Part shown: in pieces, positions 14,479-25,730 of the stretch
Numbering within the stretch: the first letter of the stretch is position 1
Layout of the letters: every line of letters starts with the position of its first letter
DNA from: Chrysomallon squamiferum
Taxonomy: Eukaryota; Mollusca; Gastropoda; Neomphalida; Peltospiridae
Assembly (NCBI GenBank): GCA_012295275.1
Contig: CM022667.1
Coordinates: forward strand, 8,955,538 to 9,019,537
Length of the DNA: 64,000 nucleotides
Reading direction: 5' to 3'
Notes under the pieces: generated by a model
What the model was told of the DNA's origin: nothing
The model's database searches: none
The model's input: only the letters and a program-made list of their open reading frames with translations
Translations under genes and position numbers: made by a program

Positions 14479-17400
14479 ATAAATAATCAAAAAAATTAAA
14501 ATAAAGAAATAATACTAGGTTGCTAAGTATTAAAATTCTAACAAAATATATTATAGTTATTATTCAATGATACAACCAACTAAATTGAACTGTTGTCGTA
14601 AAGCATCAGAATTATTGCATGTTACAGGAAAAACACAATTAATCTTTGTGTTTATAATGGACTATCAGAAGCTATGTAATGATTCTTAAATATTTTTTTT
14701 TCAGTCTGCTGTAAGAATAAATAATGTGGTTAAAAACAAAATCAGACTGGCAAGTTAACATTGTATTTTAAAATGGTTTTCTACACCTTCCAATGCATTT
14801 GCTTATAGACACCTGATCATTGTTCAATCAAATACAATTGAAATTATCTGTTTTTATCATTAACTAAATGCATATAAGATTATCACCCTGTCCTGATCAA
14901 GGTGCGGAAATAAACTGTAACTGATCACAGATATATTACAATAAAGAATATGCACAGTAAAGAAAATTATTGCTGATTTGTAGTTGACTGACATGCAATT
15001 AACTTGTTGACTTTACAGTTCATTAAATTTGGACAAAGGAAATTATGTATATATATATATATAAACTTGGGTTAAGGTATGGTTATGTATATACATGATA
15101 TCAACAGTTAACAAACAACAGATCAAATGACTGGTATATATTCGCATTTAAGAAAAAGATTTTCATCTGGATTTTTAAGTTTTTGGTATTTTTTTTTCCA
15201 TTACAGCCGAAGTAATTTAAAATTTCATCATGGTTTGTTCTGGACAGAGTCCAAGTTATACTGACTGTCAGAGACAGGAAATAAATTAAACCTGTTGTTG
15301 TATGACCAATGACTCAATGAGTTGAAATACATTTTACAATCTTCAGTTTGCAGTCCAAATAATAATCAAAGCAGGACACACGAAAGAAAACACATTAGAG
15401 GATGAATGATCTTTTCTGTTGTTGTCACATGAGTTCAGATCCAAATATGTGAAAAAAATATCAACAGCAGTATAAAAAAATAATCCTATTAATATTATTT
15501 GTAAATTAAATAATTTACTTAATGTTTATAGTAATTTTCTTTATTTTTCATTATATAAATGTCACAATTTTTTTTATTAAAACATAACCCTGAAGGTAAT
15601 TACCGACATATTTACTTGGTATAAACAGATCTACTCATATATAAGATCAGAACAATTAGTTTAAAATAGGCTATACAGAATGCAATTATATACTATTTTT
15701 GATCGGTGTTTAGATATTTAAAATAAAATTTTCAGAATAATCTTAAGTCATTCTTGTCACTATAATGTGAAACTGGAGCACTCTATTTTGTATAATTTAT
15801 ATGAAATATTAAAATGATTTCATTACATGAGTTTAAATCACAGCAAATAACAGGAATGAAAATTAATGTGAGATATTTGATTTATTTAATAATAATTAGT
15901 TGATATATTTGTCAAGATACAAATTAACAAAGCCATAATATAAAATAATATTCAGTGACAAATATACGTGAAAATAACAGTAATACACTAATAATATTAA
16001 TCCTTATACAAGAGTACTTAAGTTCATTTGAAGTTACCAGTAAGCCCAACTAATGAATACGTTATAATATTTATTATTTATTTGCAACCCACGCATCAAA
16101 ACCATTCCCTCGAATCACTGTAAGTATCAGACGACAAGTCATTCCAGAGTTACTGAGTACTCAGTACTGTGGTATCACAGAAAAATGAGAAAGAAAAATT
16201 AATTAATGTTGGGAGAGAAACCCTACAGGTGGTTCGCGACGTTTTAGCCACAACTACAACGTAGGACTGCTTTAGTTTAAATCTTAGTGCTGTTTAAAAT
16301 GTTTAATAATAAAGAGAATGTTATTTCGAATCTGACAGATTATTTTACGTAGTAAGTACTTACACAGCTACGGTACGTTCCTTTCCATCTGATCAGATAC
16401 GAGGACGTAGACTGAACACTATTGTTTAATACGCTGTTATTATTTTACATTACCTTTTGGAAGAAACAGTCCATCATTTGTTCTTTCGGTTAATTCCATC
16501 ACAATAATATGGAGCACTAATATTTATTCTAAAGCTCTACATATTTATTAATTGAAAATCTTAAAACTTATATACAACATAAGTCAGTTAGTATTCAGAA
16601 CAAAATATGTCTACATTATTTTTTTTTTTATTTACTAGAACTATTTCTCGAAATAAAATATACGAGAAACAGTCTTAATGGTTTGCAAAGCGAGAAACTA
16701 AAAACGTATTTAAATAGAAACAAATACAGGAATACCGATCTTTATCATAAAAATGCTAAAAGAAAAGAAGATCAAAATTTTTAAAGTTTTAAAATAAATG
16801 CAAATATTTAAGACATATTAAGAAAAACGGCTTACGTCTTATAAAAAGACAGTAACAGATTCTGACATATAAAACAAAAGTGAATGATGAAGATCCATAA
16901 CATTATTATAATTATTATCTTCTGGCAATATTTACAAATAATTAACTAAGAAACCAGCTTTTAAAACAAAGGATTTGAATATCTTTACACAAGGATATTT
17001 CGTAGACAAAATACCTGACATAAGAAAATTATAATTAGTGTTCGTATTTGCCTTTTATGATCTTTTTAAAAACATTTTAATCACTTGGAAAAAAAAGAAG
17101 AAAAAATCAATATTCTGTGTCGCATATTTTTTTTTTTTTTTTTTTTTTCTTAGAACAAATCGATAAAAGGAGGGGTTAACGGAATGCTATTTCACAGTTG
17201 TTACATAAAAATATATGGTTTGTAGTTTTCTGTTCGTCTGTAAGTTTATCCGTAGTTAAAGACTGATTTCAGTCGTTAGCCAGTACGTAGTGTTTGTTTT
17301 GTTCCGTAAATTTCTAGCAAATCGATCCGAACCATTTAATGGTTTTCTTCAATTCTAGATGTGCTAATTAAACGAAACTGTGCTGTAATTAACAGAATGT

Positions 17401-18286
17401 AGCAAATAACAGATAAGAAAAATTATTCTATAATGATATTTATTCCGAAATAAAGACAGAAAACAAGGTGTGTATGTGTGTGTGTGTGTGTAAGTGTGAG
17501 CGAATTATTCTCTCTTTTAAGCGCACACATACATACAAACCACAACACTAGTGTGAAATGTAGAAACTCTCATCTGAAGAAATAAATAAAATAAAATATG
17601 ACAAAAGCAAATATACAACAACAGAACGAATGAATAAGAAACAAAAAAAGAAACTGAGGAATGTATGTGTTTGTGTTTGTGTGTATGTGTCTATATATAT
17701 ATATATATATATATAAAACGTTATTAAAAAAATCTTTATAATTTCAGCAGATTCTTATTTTTCTAGGCGTCAGTACTTTAGCTCTTAATCGTCCCGATAA
17801 GCACATGTCTTATTTATATTAAAAAGTTTTGATAACGCAAGGTCTCAACAGAAAATAATGTTTAAAATTATAGTGTTCGTGCAGATCCTGATCGTAATTA
17901 ATGATAATTTTAAATTATAAATGAAATTAAAAAAAAAAAAAAAAAGTCTGAGTGCTGTATATTTTTATTTAATTTCAGTTAAATAAGGAAACATTATCGC
18001 TATACATATCTTTGCACAGAGAAGTTAAGAAAAAAATAAGAAAAAGAAAAAAAATATCCTCGACATTAATTAGCATTTAATCACTTTTAATATCAGTAAA
18101 GAAATTCATTAAATTTAATTTTCTGAGAGTTGACACTATGTTCTTATCTTGTTTTCGTAGCAAAGCCGCAACGCAACTACAGTTCCGGTCATTACGTTTC
18201 CGGTTAAAAAGCCGTGAAGGAAAATAGCGGTGGAATGAAATAGAAAACAGAGCGGAAACGGCTAAGAGCTTCTTGCACCTTCTCGA
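14479..18286. other. AT-rich region upstream of the CpcT-like gene
   Basis: No gene seen. It contains short TA and GT microsatellites (about 17473-17490 and 17693-17714) and A/T runs. CpG-containing patches appear at 16080-16460 and again from about 18150, the latter probably part of the promoter region of the gene that starts at 18628. Confidence 0.45.
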
Positions 18287-18294
18287 TGACGTCA
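18287..18294. promoter_or_regulatory. Palindromic CRE upstream of CpcT-like gene
   Basis: An exact TGACGTCA, the consensus site of CREB/ATF bZIP factors, lies about 340 bp before the start codon at 18628, inside a locally GC- and CpG-enriched patch (18150-18300). The match is seen; use by this gene is inference. Confidence 0.35.
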
Positions 18295-18627
18295 CGATGG
18301 TAGTTTTAATTTGGTCAATAGATTTTGTTTATGAATGAAACACGAGAGGAAGTGAGAAGGGTAGTAGCTACTTTTTTTTACCCCGCCTCAATACTAAACA
18401 CCGGAAATAATTATTTAGTGAAGGATGTTAATTTTGGTATTTAAATGTCAACAGAAGCCGGCAGTTGACAGAATGTTGAATTCCAAAACAGCAGGGAATT
18501 ATTCTTTAATGATAGGACTGGTTTGGAAAAAAGGTTTTGGTGTTGTGAACTTTAACACAAGTTTTAAAACTGGATGTTAAATAACAGACTATTACTGCTG
18601 ATTGAAAAAAATAAATAAAAAAATACA

Positions 18628-19180
18628 ATGAGGTGCGCCGATTTCAAAGGATATTCGCTGATTTGTTACTTTTTCTGCTGGATTATGTTTTTCATCGCAC
18701 ATATCACAGTGACTCGAGGATCGTCTCTTCAAGGCGACATGAAAATTTTATCTCACATTTTGCCAGGAGTGTACACGAATTCGCAACAATATTTGAACGA
18801 ATCGGGCAAAAACATGACGTCTGCTAGACGCCATTTCTTAATGAAATCGACGTATCGGCCCGTGGACGTTCCGTTTCTTCCTGGATCGTTCAACGTGTTT
18901 GCAGAACAGTTCCACGGAGACGACCTCATCCCGTACAGACAACGACTTTACAGCTTCAGCATCGACAACAGCCAACGCGCCATTCGAATGAAGATTTTTA
19001 GTTTCAACGACAGCGGAACCGCTGAACAGACACTTCATTCTCTGTCCTCTCTGTCGCATTTAAATCCGCGTGACCTTGACAACTCAAAATGGCTGTGACA
19101 TGTTTTGGAGAAGATTGAGTAGGACAATGTTTATCGCCGCAACAGGAATAGAATGTCTTGGAACTATAAAAGGAGAAACG
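18628..19180 (+). CDS. Exon 1: signal peptide and CpcT-like N-terminal part, frameshifted
   Basis: Frame 1 codes the signal peptide and most of the CpcT-like domain up to SHLNPRDL. The continuation QNGCDMFWRRL, which matches the conserved Cys-Asp/Asn-(Met/Leu)-(Phe/Val)-Trp stretch of the family, lies in the next frame, so one extra base sits around 19075-19078. Frame 1 itself stops at TGA 19096-19098. The donor is ACG|GTATTA (GT at 19181), leaving in phase 0. Downstream exons are intact, which favours a sequencing or assembly error or a recent allele over an old pseudogene. Confidence 0.68.
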
Positions 19181-19289
19181 GTATTATTTATAGATTGTGT
19201 GTCATTTATTCACCATAGCCGCACCTTAATAATAATAATAATAATAATAATATTAGTAGTAGTAATAGCAGTAGCAGTAGCAGTAGTAA

Positions 19290-19327
<38 letters not shown>

Positions 19328-19633
19328 ATAGTAGTAGAAATAATAACAACCACAACAACAGTATTATTATAGTAATAATAATGAATGAAATATACCAGCT
19401 CCTCCTTCCTTTTGTTTAAAAATCAGGAACCTAATATTCTTAGGTGTTTAAATTTGTTTTTGTTTTTGTTGTTTTAACAAAAACTCCTATAAAAATATGT
19501 GCTTTCCTTCTTGCTTATATTTGAATGTTATGTATTTACATAAATTATGTGTACATTATAAGTGATGCCTCTATTCAACAAACAACTATTTTTTACAAAT
19601 AAACAAATTCATTTATTAATTTATTACCTTTGA

Positions 19634-19698
<65 letters not shown>

Positions 19699-20243
19699 TT
19701 TGTGCGTGTGTGTTTGTTCCTTTGTTGTTGTTGTTTTTTCTTAAATTTATTATATTATTATTTTTTTATATCTAAAAAAAAAAATAATAAAAAAAATACA
19801 ACAACAACAGAATATAGTTTTTATGGGAGGAGACACCATGCTTTGTAATCTGAATAAAGCCCAAAAGCGGTGACATTTTAAAATAGGTTGTGAACCGGAA
19901 AACGTTACGTAAACAGACACATTTTGATCTTTAATTTTATCGCCATTGAAAGTAATTGTGTTTTCCTTTGGTAATCTATCCGCAGTAAATGCACGCACCA
20001 GCTTATTTCAAACGAGCTCTTTGATCCATTGCAACAAGATATAATGGTAATAACAAAACACGTAATTATAACTGGGCTGCAGTATCAGTGTAATATTAAC
20101 ACCAGCAGTTTTAGTTTTTAACAATAATAGTAAAGTTATTGGTAATAGTAGATGTAGTTTCAGCAATGACACTAATAGTAGTAAGCGTAGAAGTAACAAT
20201 AATGGAAAGAGTAGTAGTAATTCTAGAAACAAATATATATACT

Positions 20244-20285
<42 letters not shown>

Positions 20286-20410
20286 TTTATCATCATTATA
20301 ATCACAATATTAATAACAAGAAACAAACATCACCAATAACTTACAAAAACATTCAAAACATTTTATGTCAGTAAATGTTTGAATCCAAATTATTTTGACA
20401 ACTATTATCA

Positions 20411-20452
<42 letters not shown>

Positions 20453-20939
20453 CACTCACTAACTTATTTATTTACTAAGGTACGTGTATCGGTGACAATA
20501 ACTCTAACGTCTAAAGTTATCCAGACTCAGGAAGCGTGGTACCGGGTAAAAGACGGAACCAAAGTCGTGGAGATTGAAATCCCGTATCACCTGATCAAAA
20601 TTAAAAAGTATAAAGCCAAAAGGTAAATATTTACTTTCATTCTCTTATTATTCTTTTTCATCTGATTAATGTAACCTTATAATCACTATTTCTACAGGTA
20701 CCAAACCATTTGTGACCGGATGAATCCGGATATTCCGGACCAAAACGTGATAATTCTGTGCATAAAATATGAAATAGAAATTAAAAGAACGAAATGGTAT
20801 TTAACAGATACATACAAATGGTCTGTACTGTTTTACCAGTTCCAAAATATTTGTATACTTTTGTTCTCTAAGTATATACTGACTTTTCATTTTTAATTGT
20901 CTTTCTTTATTTTATTTTTTTAATTTATTATTATTTTTC

Positions 20940-21026
<87 letters not shown>

Positions 21027-22575
21027 TCTTCTATTTCTTTCTTTTATCTTTATTATTCCTTTTTCCTCACATTTTGCTTTATCTCACTCTCATTTTCTTT
21101 CTTTTTCCAAATTCCAAACGAATCATATTTTGTTTTCATTTTTGATTTCAGTTTTAAAATGAGGTCCAAGAAATCGAGTAGAGAATTAAATCTTCAAAAC
21201 GACTTGCCAGAGGTTCCGTCAAACGGGAAGGTCAGATACAGAACGAAAAAACTCTTCTTAAGAAAAAAGTTTCATGTATCCATGAGCACGTGGGCAATCA
21301 ACAGCTTCCGGGGATTACAGGATGCCCTCACTTCCGGTCGCGTGGTACATTACGTCGTTGACCTTTCAGCTTGTTCTTTCCCCCCACAGACGAAAATAAA
21401 CCGGAAATCGTTTGGTGATAAGATTACTATGTTTGAAAACATAAAACTTTTCGACGGAAAGAAAAGGAATATTATAAAGTTTTCGCAGAACAGGATGCTG
21501 CAGGATCGAAATGGTTAGATTACATTTTTATTTATTTGTTTAATTTTCTATTCATCTGTTCAGGGTCATTGTCCGTCGATTCCTCCATGATTAAACTAGA
21601 TAAACATCGCTACAAGGAGACAGACAGATTTTTTTTGACTGCATTCAGTAAACCATCGATTTAATTTTTACCTCGATTCCGTGTATTTTGGATTAGTGGA
21701 CACAAATTTAGCAAACTGATTTCTTTACGTTCGAACCACGTAACTAAATTTCCTCAGGAGCAATAGCTACCTCTCCGTAATTTACACACACCTCAAAATG
21801 TACCGCACTTAGTGTGAGTGGTGCTGATTTGTAGAAACCACACCCACACACTGATATTTAATGATTTTTTATGATTAATATAAACCCCTCTATAACCAAG
21901 TGAATCACCTCTCCAAATTTTAGAATTGGAACGTGTCAATTTATTCCATGAAAAAAAAAAAAAAAAATAAAATAAAAAATATTTATTATTAAAAATAGTG
22001 AGTTCAAAAATTATTCGTATTGTAGCATTAAAATGCTTAAAATTACAATCTTACATTATCAAAATATTTTAATTGTTAAACATTTATTATCCGACGGATT
22101 TCGACTATTTTGTCTGTATTAGTCCGATAATGCGAGAGTCTACTGTAGTTTCAAATATAAACGAGCAATAGATAGATACTGACATTCACACAGACACACA
22201 AAGCGTAGCAACAAGTTTTAGTCCGATACATTGTTCGTTATAGCATCAAATCATTATGTGCACTAGTTTATCTGTTTCACGCTCTTGCTAATTTATTGTG
22301 TGCCTTGCAGCCTACGAGAAGGTGCATAAAAAACATCCTTACTGCTAAAAGAAAAAGAAAAGACCAACCGGTTTGCTCTTTCGTTATCTGTGTAATACTG
22401 AACGATAAGATGTTGATATTTGATTTATTATATAAGAAACTCAGTTTCAAGATCGATATTTAATTAACTGATTCCATTGGGCTTTATACTCCAAGCAATA
22501 ACTTCATACCCAAAAGTGAAAGAAACAAGTTTGTGTCAACGTTGTTTGCTTACTTATCTGTCTCGAAATTCATTT

Positions 22576-22651
<76 letters not shown>

Positions 22652-23273
22652 TTTAAAAAACGAAAACAAATATAAATGTTCTTCTGTATTTTTAAAGGAT
22701 AAACACGTAGAAGATATTTGAAGAGTTTCTAATATCTGAATGTGTCTGCCTCTCTCTCTCTCGTATTTCCCTGTTACACAGTTTTAATTAAATGTAATGT
22801 TAAACTGACAGTAAACTAATTTCGTTTTCAGGAGGCGACATTATTGTAAGGGAGATAACCGTGTTTGGTAATGGGAGAGTTCTGGTTAAAGTTATTATCG
22901 GTAATGAAAACGCAAATCGATATCCCAGAGCGTATGCTGGGTACTGCAGGTTATTCGACTATCGTGTAAGGTGAGTTGTTTCCCCTCTTCTGTCACTGGC
23001 GAGTAGTTCAACTCGCTCGCTCTCTCTTATTTACCTTCATCCACTCTGTTATATATCAAGCGGTGTTCACACACATACACATGCACTTCCACACATACCC
23101 AAGAATAAAAGCACGCGCACCTATGTTATTGAATACGGTAATGAAATAGTATCGATAACTATAAGTTTTAACTAAGCTAAACTAAACTGAACTAATAATT
23201 AACTAAATAAAAATAAATATATAAATAAATAAATAGAAAATGAGTGACATTATTTTCATCGTCAAACATTTTC

Positions 23274-23305
<32 letters not shown>

Positions 23306-23614
23306 TGCACTTATTTACATAATTACATTCGTATTTACTTAATATGTATTATATATATGTGTTTTATTTTTAATTTTTTAATATATTATTTATTTAGGAA
23401 AGGTGGGATTAGATTCTCCACAGACCCACTGAAGGACATAGAAGAAATTAAGACTTTTACAGAGCTCAAATCATCACTAATGTCAGGAAAACAAGTGCGC
23501 ATGTCCGTAGATTTAACGAAATGTTCCGGTTCGGACAACACAGAACGCAGAGAAGTAGGAGGAGAAATTCGAGGTATTATTAATTTACTATCGTCATTAC
23601 TGTGTCGTTATTAT

Positions 23615-23661
<47 letters not shown>

Positions 23662-23926
23662 TTATTACTACTACTAGTAGTACTACTACTACTGTTATTG
23701 AATTTTTCATTTAGCAATTTAAATTTAATAACGTAACTACTATAACAAGGATTTTTGTCTCTTATTTATTTATTTTATTTTTTATTTGTTTTTTGTTATA
23801 GTTGTTGGATTATTATTGTTGTTTTTATTATTATTGTTATTTTTATTATTATTATCTTTATTTCCATTATTACTGTTGTTGCTGTTGTTTGCATTAGTAT
23901 TAGTATTATTATTATATTTATTATTA

Positions 23927-23973
<47 letters not shown>

Positions 23974-24174
23974 GCAGCTTACGACTTCACAGATTCTGAC
24001 GACGGAATAGAATTTACTTTGTCACGGTCAGAAATTGACCTCGTGCGGCGGGAGGTCTCGCAGCTCATTTTGATTGGTCGGTTTCTCAGCAATGGCGACG
24101 TTCTTTTACAGAGACTCAGAACAGACACGAAAACGCCATTCCGGAAATTCAGAACCATTACAGATGTGCTATAG
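18628..24174 (+). CDS. Secreted protein: CpcT/CpeT-like domain plus two VirK-like modules
   Basis: Seven exons: 18628-19180, 20480-20622, 20698-20796, 21152-21513, 22832-22970, 23398-23573, 23978-24174; introns are GT-AG and phases agree throughout. The start has A at -3. Residues 1-33 are a hydrophobic signal peptide. Residues about 38-230 resemble CpcT/CpeT phycobiliprotein lyases: an early GVYTNSQQ, then AEQF...PYRQRLYSF, then NGCDMFWRR, then a C-terminal strand region in exon 2. From about residue 314 a VirK-like module begins (SFRGLQDALTSGRVV, VVDLSAC), with a second from about 450 (TFTELKSSLMSGKQV, VDLTKC). One base must be skipped near 19075-19078 to stay in frame; as written, translation stops at 19096-19098. 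With that base ignored the product is about 555 residues. The family calls are by motif memory; ligand and role are unknown. Confidence 0.72.
19228..19380. repeat. AAT/AGT trinucleotide tract in intron 1
   Basis: Mixed AAT and AGT triplets just after the exon 1 donor. The poly-Ile/Val frame that appears to continue exon 1 is intronic repeat. Confidence 0.9.
19638..19700. repeat. TA then CA dinucleotide array (intron 1)
   Basis: About 25 TA units followed by CACACA. It lies in intron 1, just before an imperfect inverted repeat at about 19722-19812. Confidence 0.9.
20240..20295. repeat. CAT trinucleotide microsatellite (intron 1)
   Basis: About 14 CAT units followed by related triplets. An ACTT tetranucleotide array (about 20409-20455) follows, close to the exon 2 acceptor. 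Confidence 0.9.
20480..20622 (+). CDS. Exon 2: C-terminal strands of CpcT-like domain
   Basis: The acceptor TTTACTAAG ends at 20479 and the donor is AAAAG|GTAAAT. Entered in phase 0, it reads VRVSVTITLTSKVIQTQEAW and ends in phase 2. The pattern of alternating hydrophobic residues, then an aromatic/charged turn with DGT, then PYHLIK, fits the last beta strands of CpcT/CpeT-like proteins. The exon itself begins with GTACGTG, which resembles a 5' splice site. Confidence 0.65.
20698..20796 (+). CDS. Exon 3: linker
   Basis: The acceptor is TTTCTACAG and the donor AAATG|GTATTT. The 99 bases keep phase 2 on both sides. It starts YQTICDRMNPDIPDQNV and ends KRTK. The sequence is not assigned to a family; two cysteines are present. 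It connects the CpcT-like part to the first VirK-like module. Confidence 0.6.
20943..21022. repeat. CT dinucleotide microsatellite (intron 3)
   Basis: About 40 CT units in intron 3, extending the pyrimidine-rich character of the intron towards the exon 4 acceptor. Confidence 0.95.
21152..21513 (+). CDS. Exon 4: basic linker and start of VirK-like module 1
   Basis: The acceptor is TTTGATTTCAG and the donor AAATG|GTTAGA; phase 2 in, phase 1 out. A lysine/arginine-rich linker is followed by AINSFRGLQDALTSGRVVHY and VVDLSAC, the VirK-like helix, SG turn, strand and Cys signature. Later FENIKLFDG and IIKFSQ match the following strands. A second strong acceptor motif (TTCTTTCCCCCCACAG) lies inside the exon, ending at 21389. 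Confidence 0.65.
22577..22651. repeat. CAT to TAT trinucleotide microsatellite (intron 4)
   Basis: CAT triplets convert to TAT triplets. The poly-His/poly-Tyr frame here is intronic. Confidence 0.92.
22832..22970 (+). CDS. Exon 5: end of VirK-like module 1
   Basis: The acceptor is CGTTTTCAG and the donor GTAAG|GTGAGT, a near-consensus site. Phase 1 in, phase 2 out. It reads GDIIVREITVFGNGRVLVKV and continues to a Tyr-rich segment with one Cys (YAGYCRLFDY). The FGNGRVLVKV stretch matches FLSNGDVLLQRL in module 2, supporting the tandem-domain reading. Confidence 0.65.
23398..23573 (+). CDS. Exon 6: start of VirK-like module 2
   Basis: The acceptor TTATTTAG ends at 23397 and the donor is CGAG|GTATTA. 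Phase 2 in, phase 1 out. It carries EIKTFTELKSSLMSGKQVRM, then SVDLTKC and EVGGEIRG. The Cys after the VDLTK strand aligns with the Cys of VVDLSAC in module 1. A long frame upstream of 23398 is repeat-rich intron. Confidence 0.66.
23607..23976. repeat. TAC and TTA trinucleotide arrays (intron 6)
   Basis: TAC triplets (about 23607-23690) and long TTA/TTG triplet tracts (about 23810-23975) fill most of the intron, right up to the exon 7 acceptor (TTATTGCAG). Confidence 0.92.
23978..24174 (+). CDS. Exon 7: end of VirK-like module 2 and stop
   Basis: Entered in phase 1, it reads AYDFTDSDDGIEFTLSRSEI, then RFLSNGDVLLQRL, and ends TDVL with TAG at 24172-24174. The IEFTLS and SNGDVLLQ stretches fit the later strands of VirK-like domains. 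The final exon has no low-complexity tail, supporting this stop. Confidence 0.66.
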
Positions 24175-24339
24175 AGGTGAACGGACTAAGACACAACACA
24201 CGAAACAATTCTGTTAAAATGTTTACTTTGTAAAGCAGGTTGAAAGTACGCCGAGAGAGAGAGTGAGTGAGAGAAAGAGACCCACTGATAGAAAGAGAGA
24301 GACAGAGACAGAGAGAGAAAGAATGAAAGAGAGAACGAA

Positions 24340-24340
24340 A

Positions 24341-24411
<71 letters not shown>
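24340..24411. repeat. GA dinucleotide microsatellite
   Basis: About 36 AG units within a longer purine-rich tract (24253-24432), about 170 bp past the stop codon of the CpcT-like gene, so possibly in its 3' UTR. Confidence 0.95.
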
Positions 24412-24414
<3 letters not shown>

Positions 24415-25309
24415 GTATTGGACGAGAATGAAAAGGAGGAAATAGCACATAATTGCCTCAAATCGTTGATTTCCGCCGCTGTCCGTTAGCAGATTCAGAC
24501 TGTGACGTAATAATCATTATCTGTGCTTCACGTAATAGCTATAATTTGTATACGTCCGGTACTGGTGCAGTATTACGGTTAATTATATATCTAACTGTAT
24601 TTTAAGGATTACGATTTAGTTCAGAACAAGATACAGTTACGACAGTGATTAAGAAAGCTCATTTGCTATGAGTTATTAAGTTAAATAGTTTTTTTTTATT
24701 TTGACTGGAAACAAACACAGTCCTACTATATATAAAAAAAAAAATATATAAAAAGGAAGGAAACAGAAGAGAAAGGAAGATGAATAGTCATTACAGAAGT
24801 ACGCTGATGCAAGGGAAGTAACTCGTTTGTTAGAACATTTGGATGATGTAAATAAGTACCTGAATTTCTCTTTTAATACCAAAGCTTAGATTGTTGTTAT
24901 TTATTGCAGTTTCATGTTTATTATTATTACTGTCATCATTAACATTTCATATTTTTACGATGCTGTTTTATTATTATTATTTCTTTTCTTTTTATTATTA
25001 TTATTATTATAATTTTTTTTAAAAATAAATAGTGAAAATGGTTTATTTATTTTTGATATTTATTTGTTCTTTTGACGCATGCGTATGAAGATGCTGAGAG
25101 AGAGAGAGCGATAAAGAGGGAGATACAGAGTTAAATAGAGAACAGACAGACAGAGACACAGAGAGAGAGATAGAGAAAGAGAGACAGAGAATAAAGATAG
25201 ACAGATAGACAAAGATTAAACGAATGAAATGTTTTATGAATTTACATATGACAGTTGAAGATTATTTAAACTGAAAACAGAAACAAACAAAAAATCCCAA
25301 TAATAGTAA

Positions 25310-25344
<35 letters not shown>

Positions 25345-25367
25345 ATAATAATAATAAATAATAAAAT

Positions 25368-25374
25368 AAATTAA

Positions 25375-25405
<31 letters not shown>

Positions 25406-25560
25406 AATAAAATAAATACATAAATATAAAAAAATAATAAAAATATATAAAATAAAATAAAATAAAATAAATAAATAAATAAATAAATGAATGAATGAAT
25501 GAATGAATGAATGAATGAATGAATGAATGAATGAATGAATGAATAAATGATTGAATGAAT
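25368..25560. repeat. AAAT/GAAT tetranucleotide array
   Basis: AAAT units on the left (with an AAAAT part) and about 15 GAAT units on the right. The FIHS-repeat minus-strand frames across it are artefacts. Confidence 0.92.
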
Positions 25561-25730
25561 GAACCATCTAACAAGAACGTTCACAAACATTACAGACATA
25601 GGGGCCAAAACCTTACTCAAATAAACAACGACAACGTCTTCTGTGCAGTTTATGTACTTTCAGAAGAATTACAAGAGCTGGGCTTTCTAAGTTTAATGAT
25701 CTGTGAGCCTCTCTCTCTCTCTCTGTGTTA

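Larger units (their letters stand above)
24175..25730. other. Region between convergent genes
   Basis: This holds the 3' flanks of the plus-strand CpcT-like gene and the minus-strand LamG/PAN gene. It includes a GA array (about 24340-24411), GA-rich DNA near 25098-25190, TAC triplets (about 25310-25345) and an AAAT array changing to GAAT (about 25368-25560). No coding exon is seen. Polyadenylation sites cannot be chosen because AATAAA occurs many times inside the AAAT array. Confidence 0.6.

Noticed and set aside
18838-19059. 73-codon minus-strand frame
   Set aside because: Antisense shadow of exon 1 of the CpcT-like gene.
19070-19372. Separate 100-codon gene starting with GTG at 19070
   Set aside because: Its first 37 codons continue the CpcT-like domain of exon 1 after the frameshift and the rest is intronic AAT/AGT repeat.
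23240-23397. Upstream extension of exon 6 from an ATG at 23240
   Set aside because: The stretch is TTTA repeat and AT-rich intron with a Tyr/Leu/Ile frame. The acceptor at 23397 restores the phase from exon 5.
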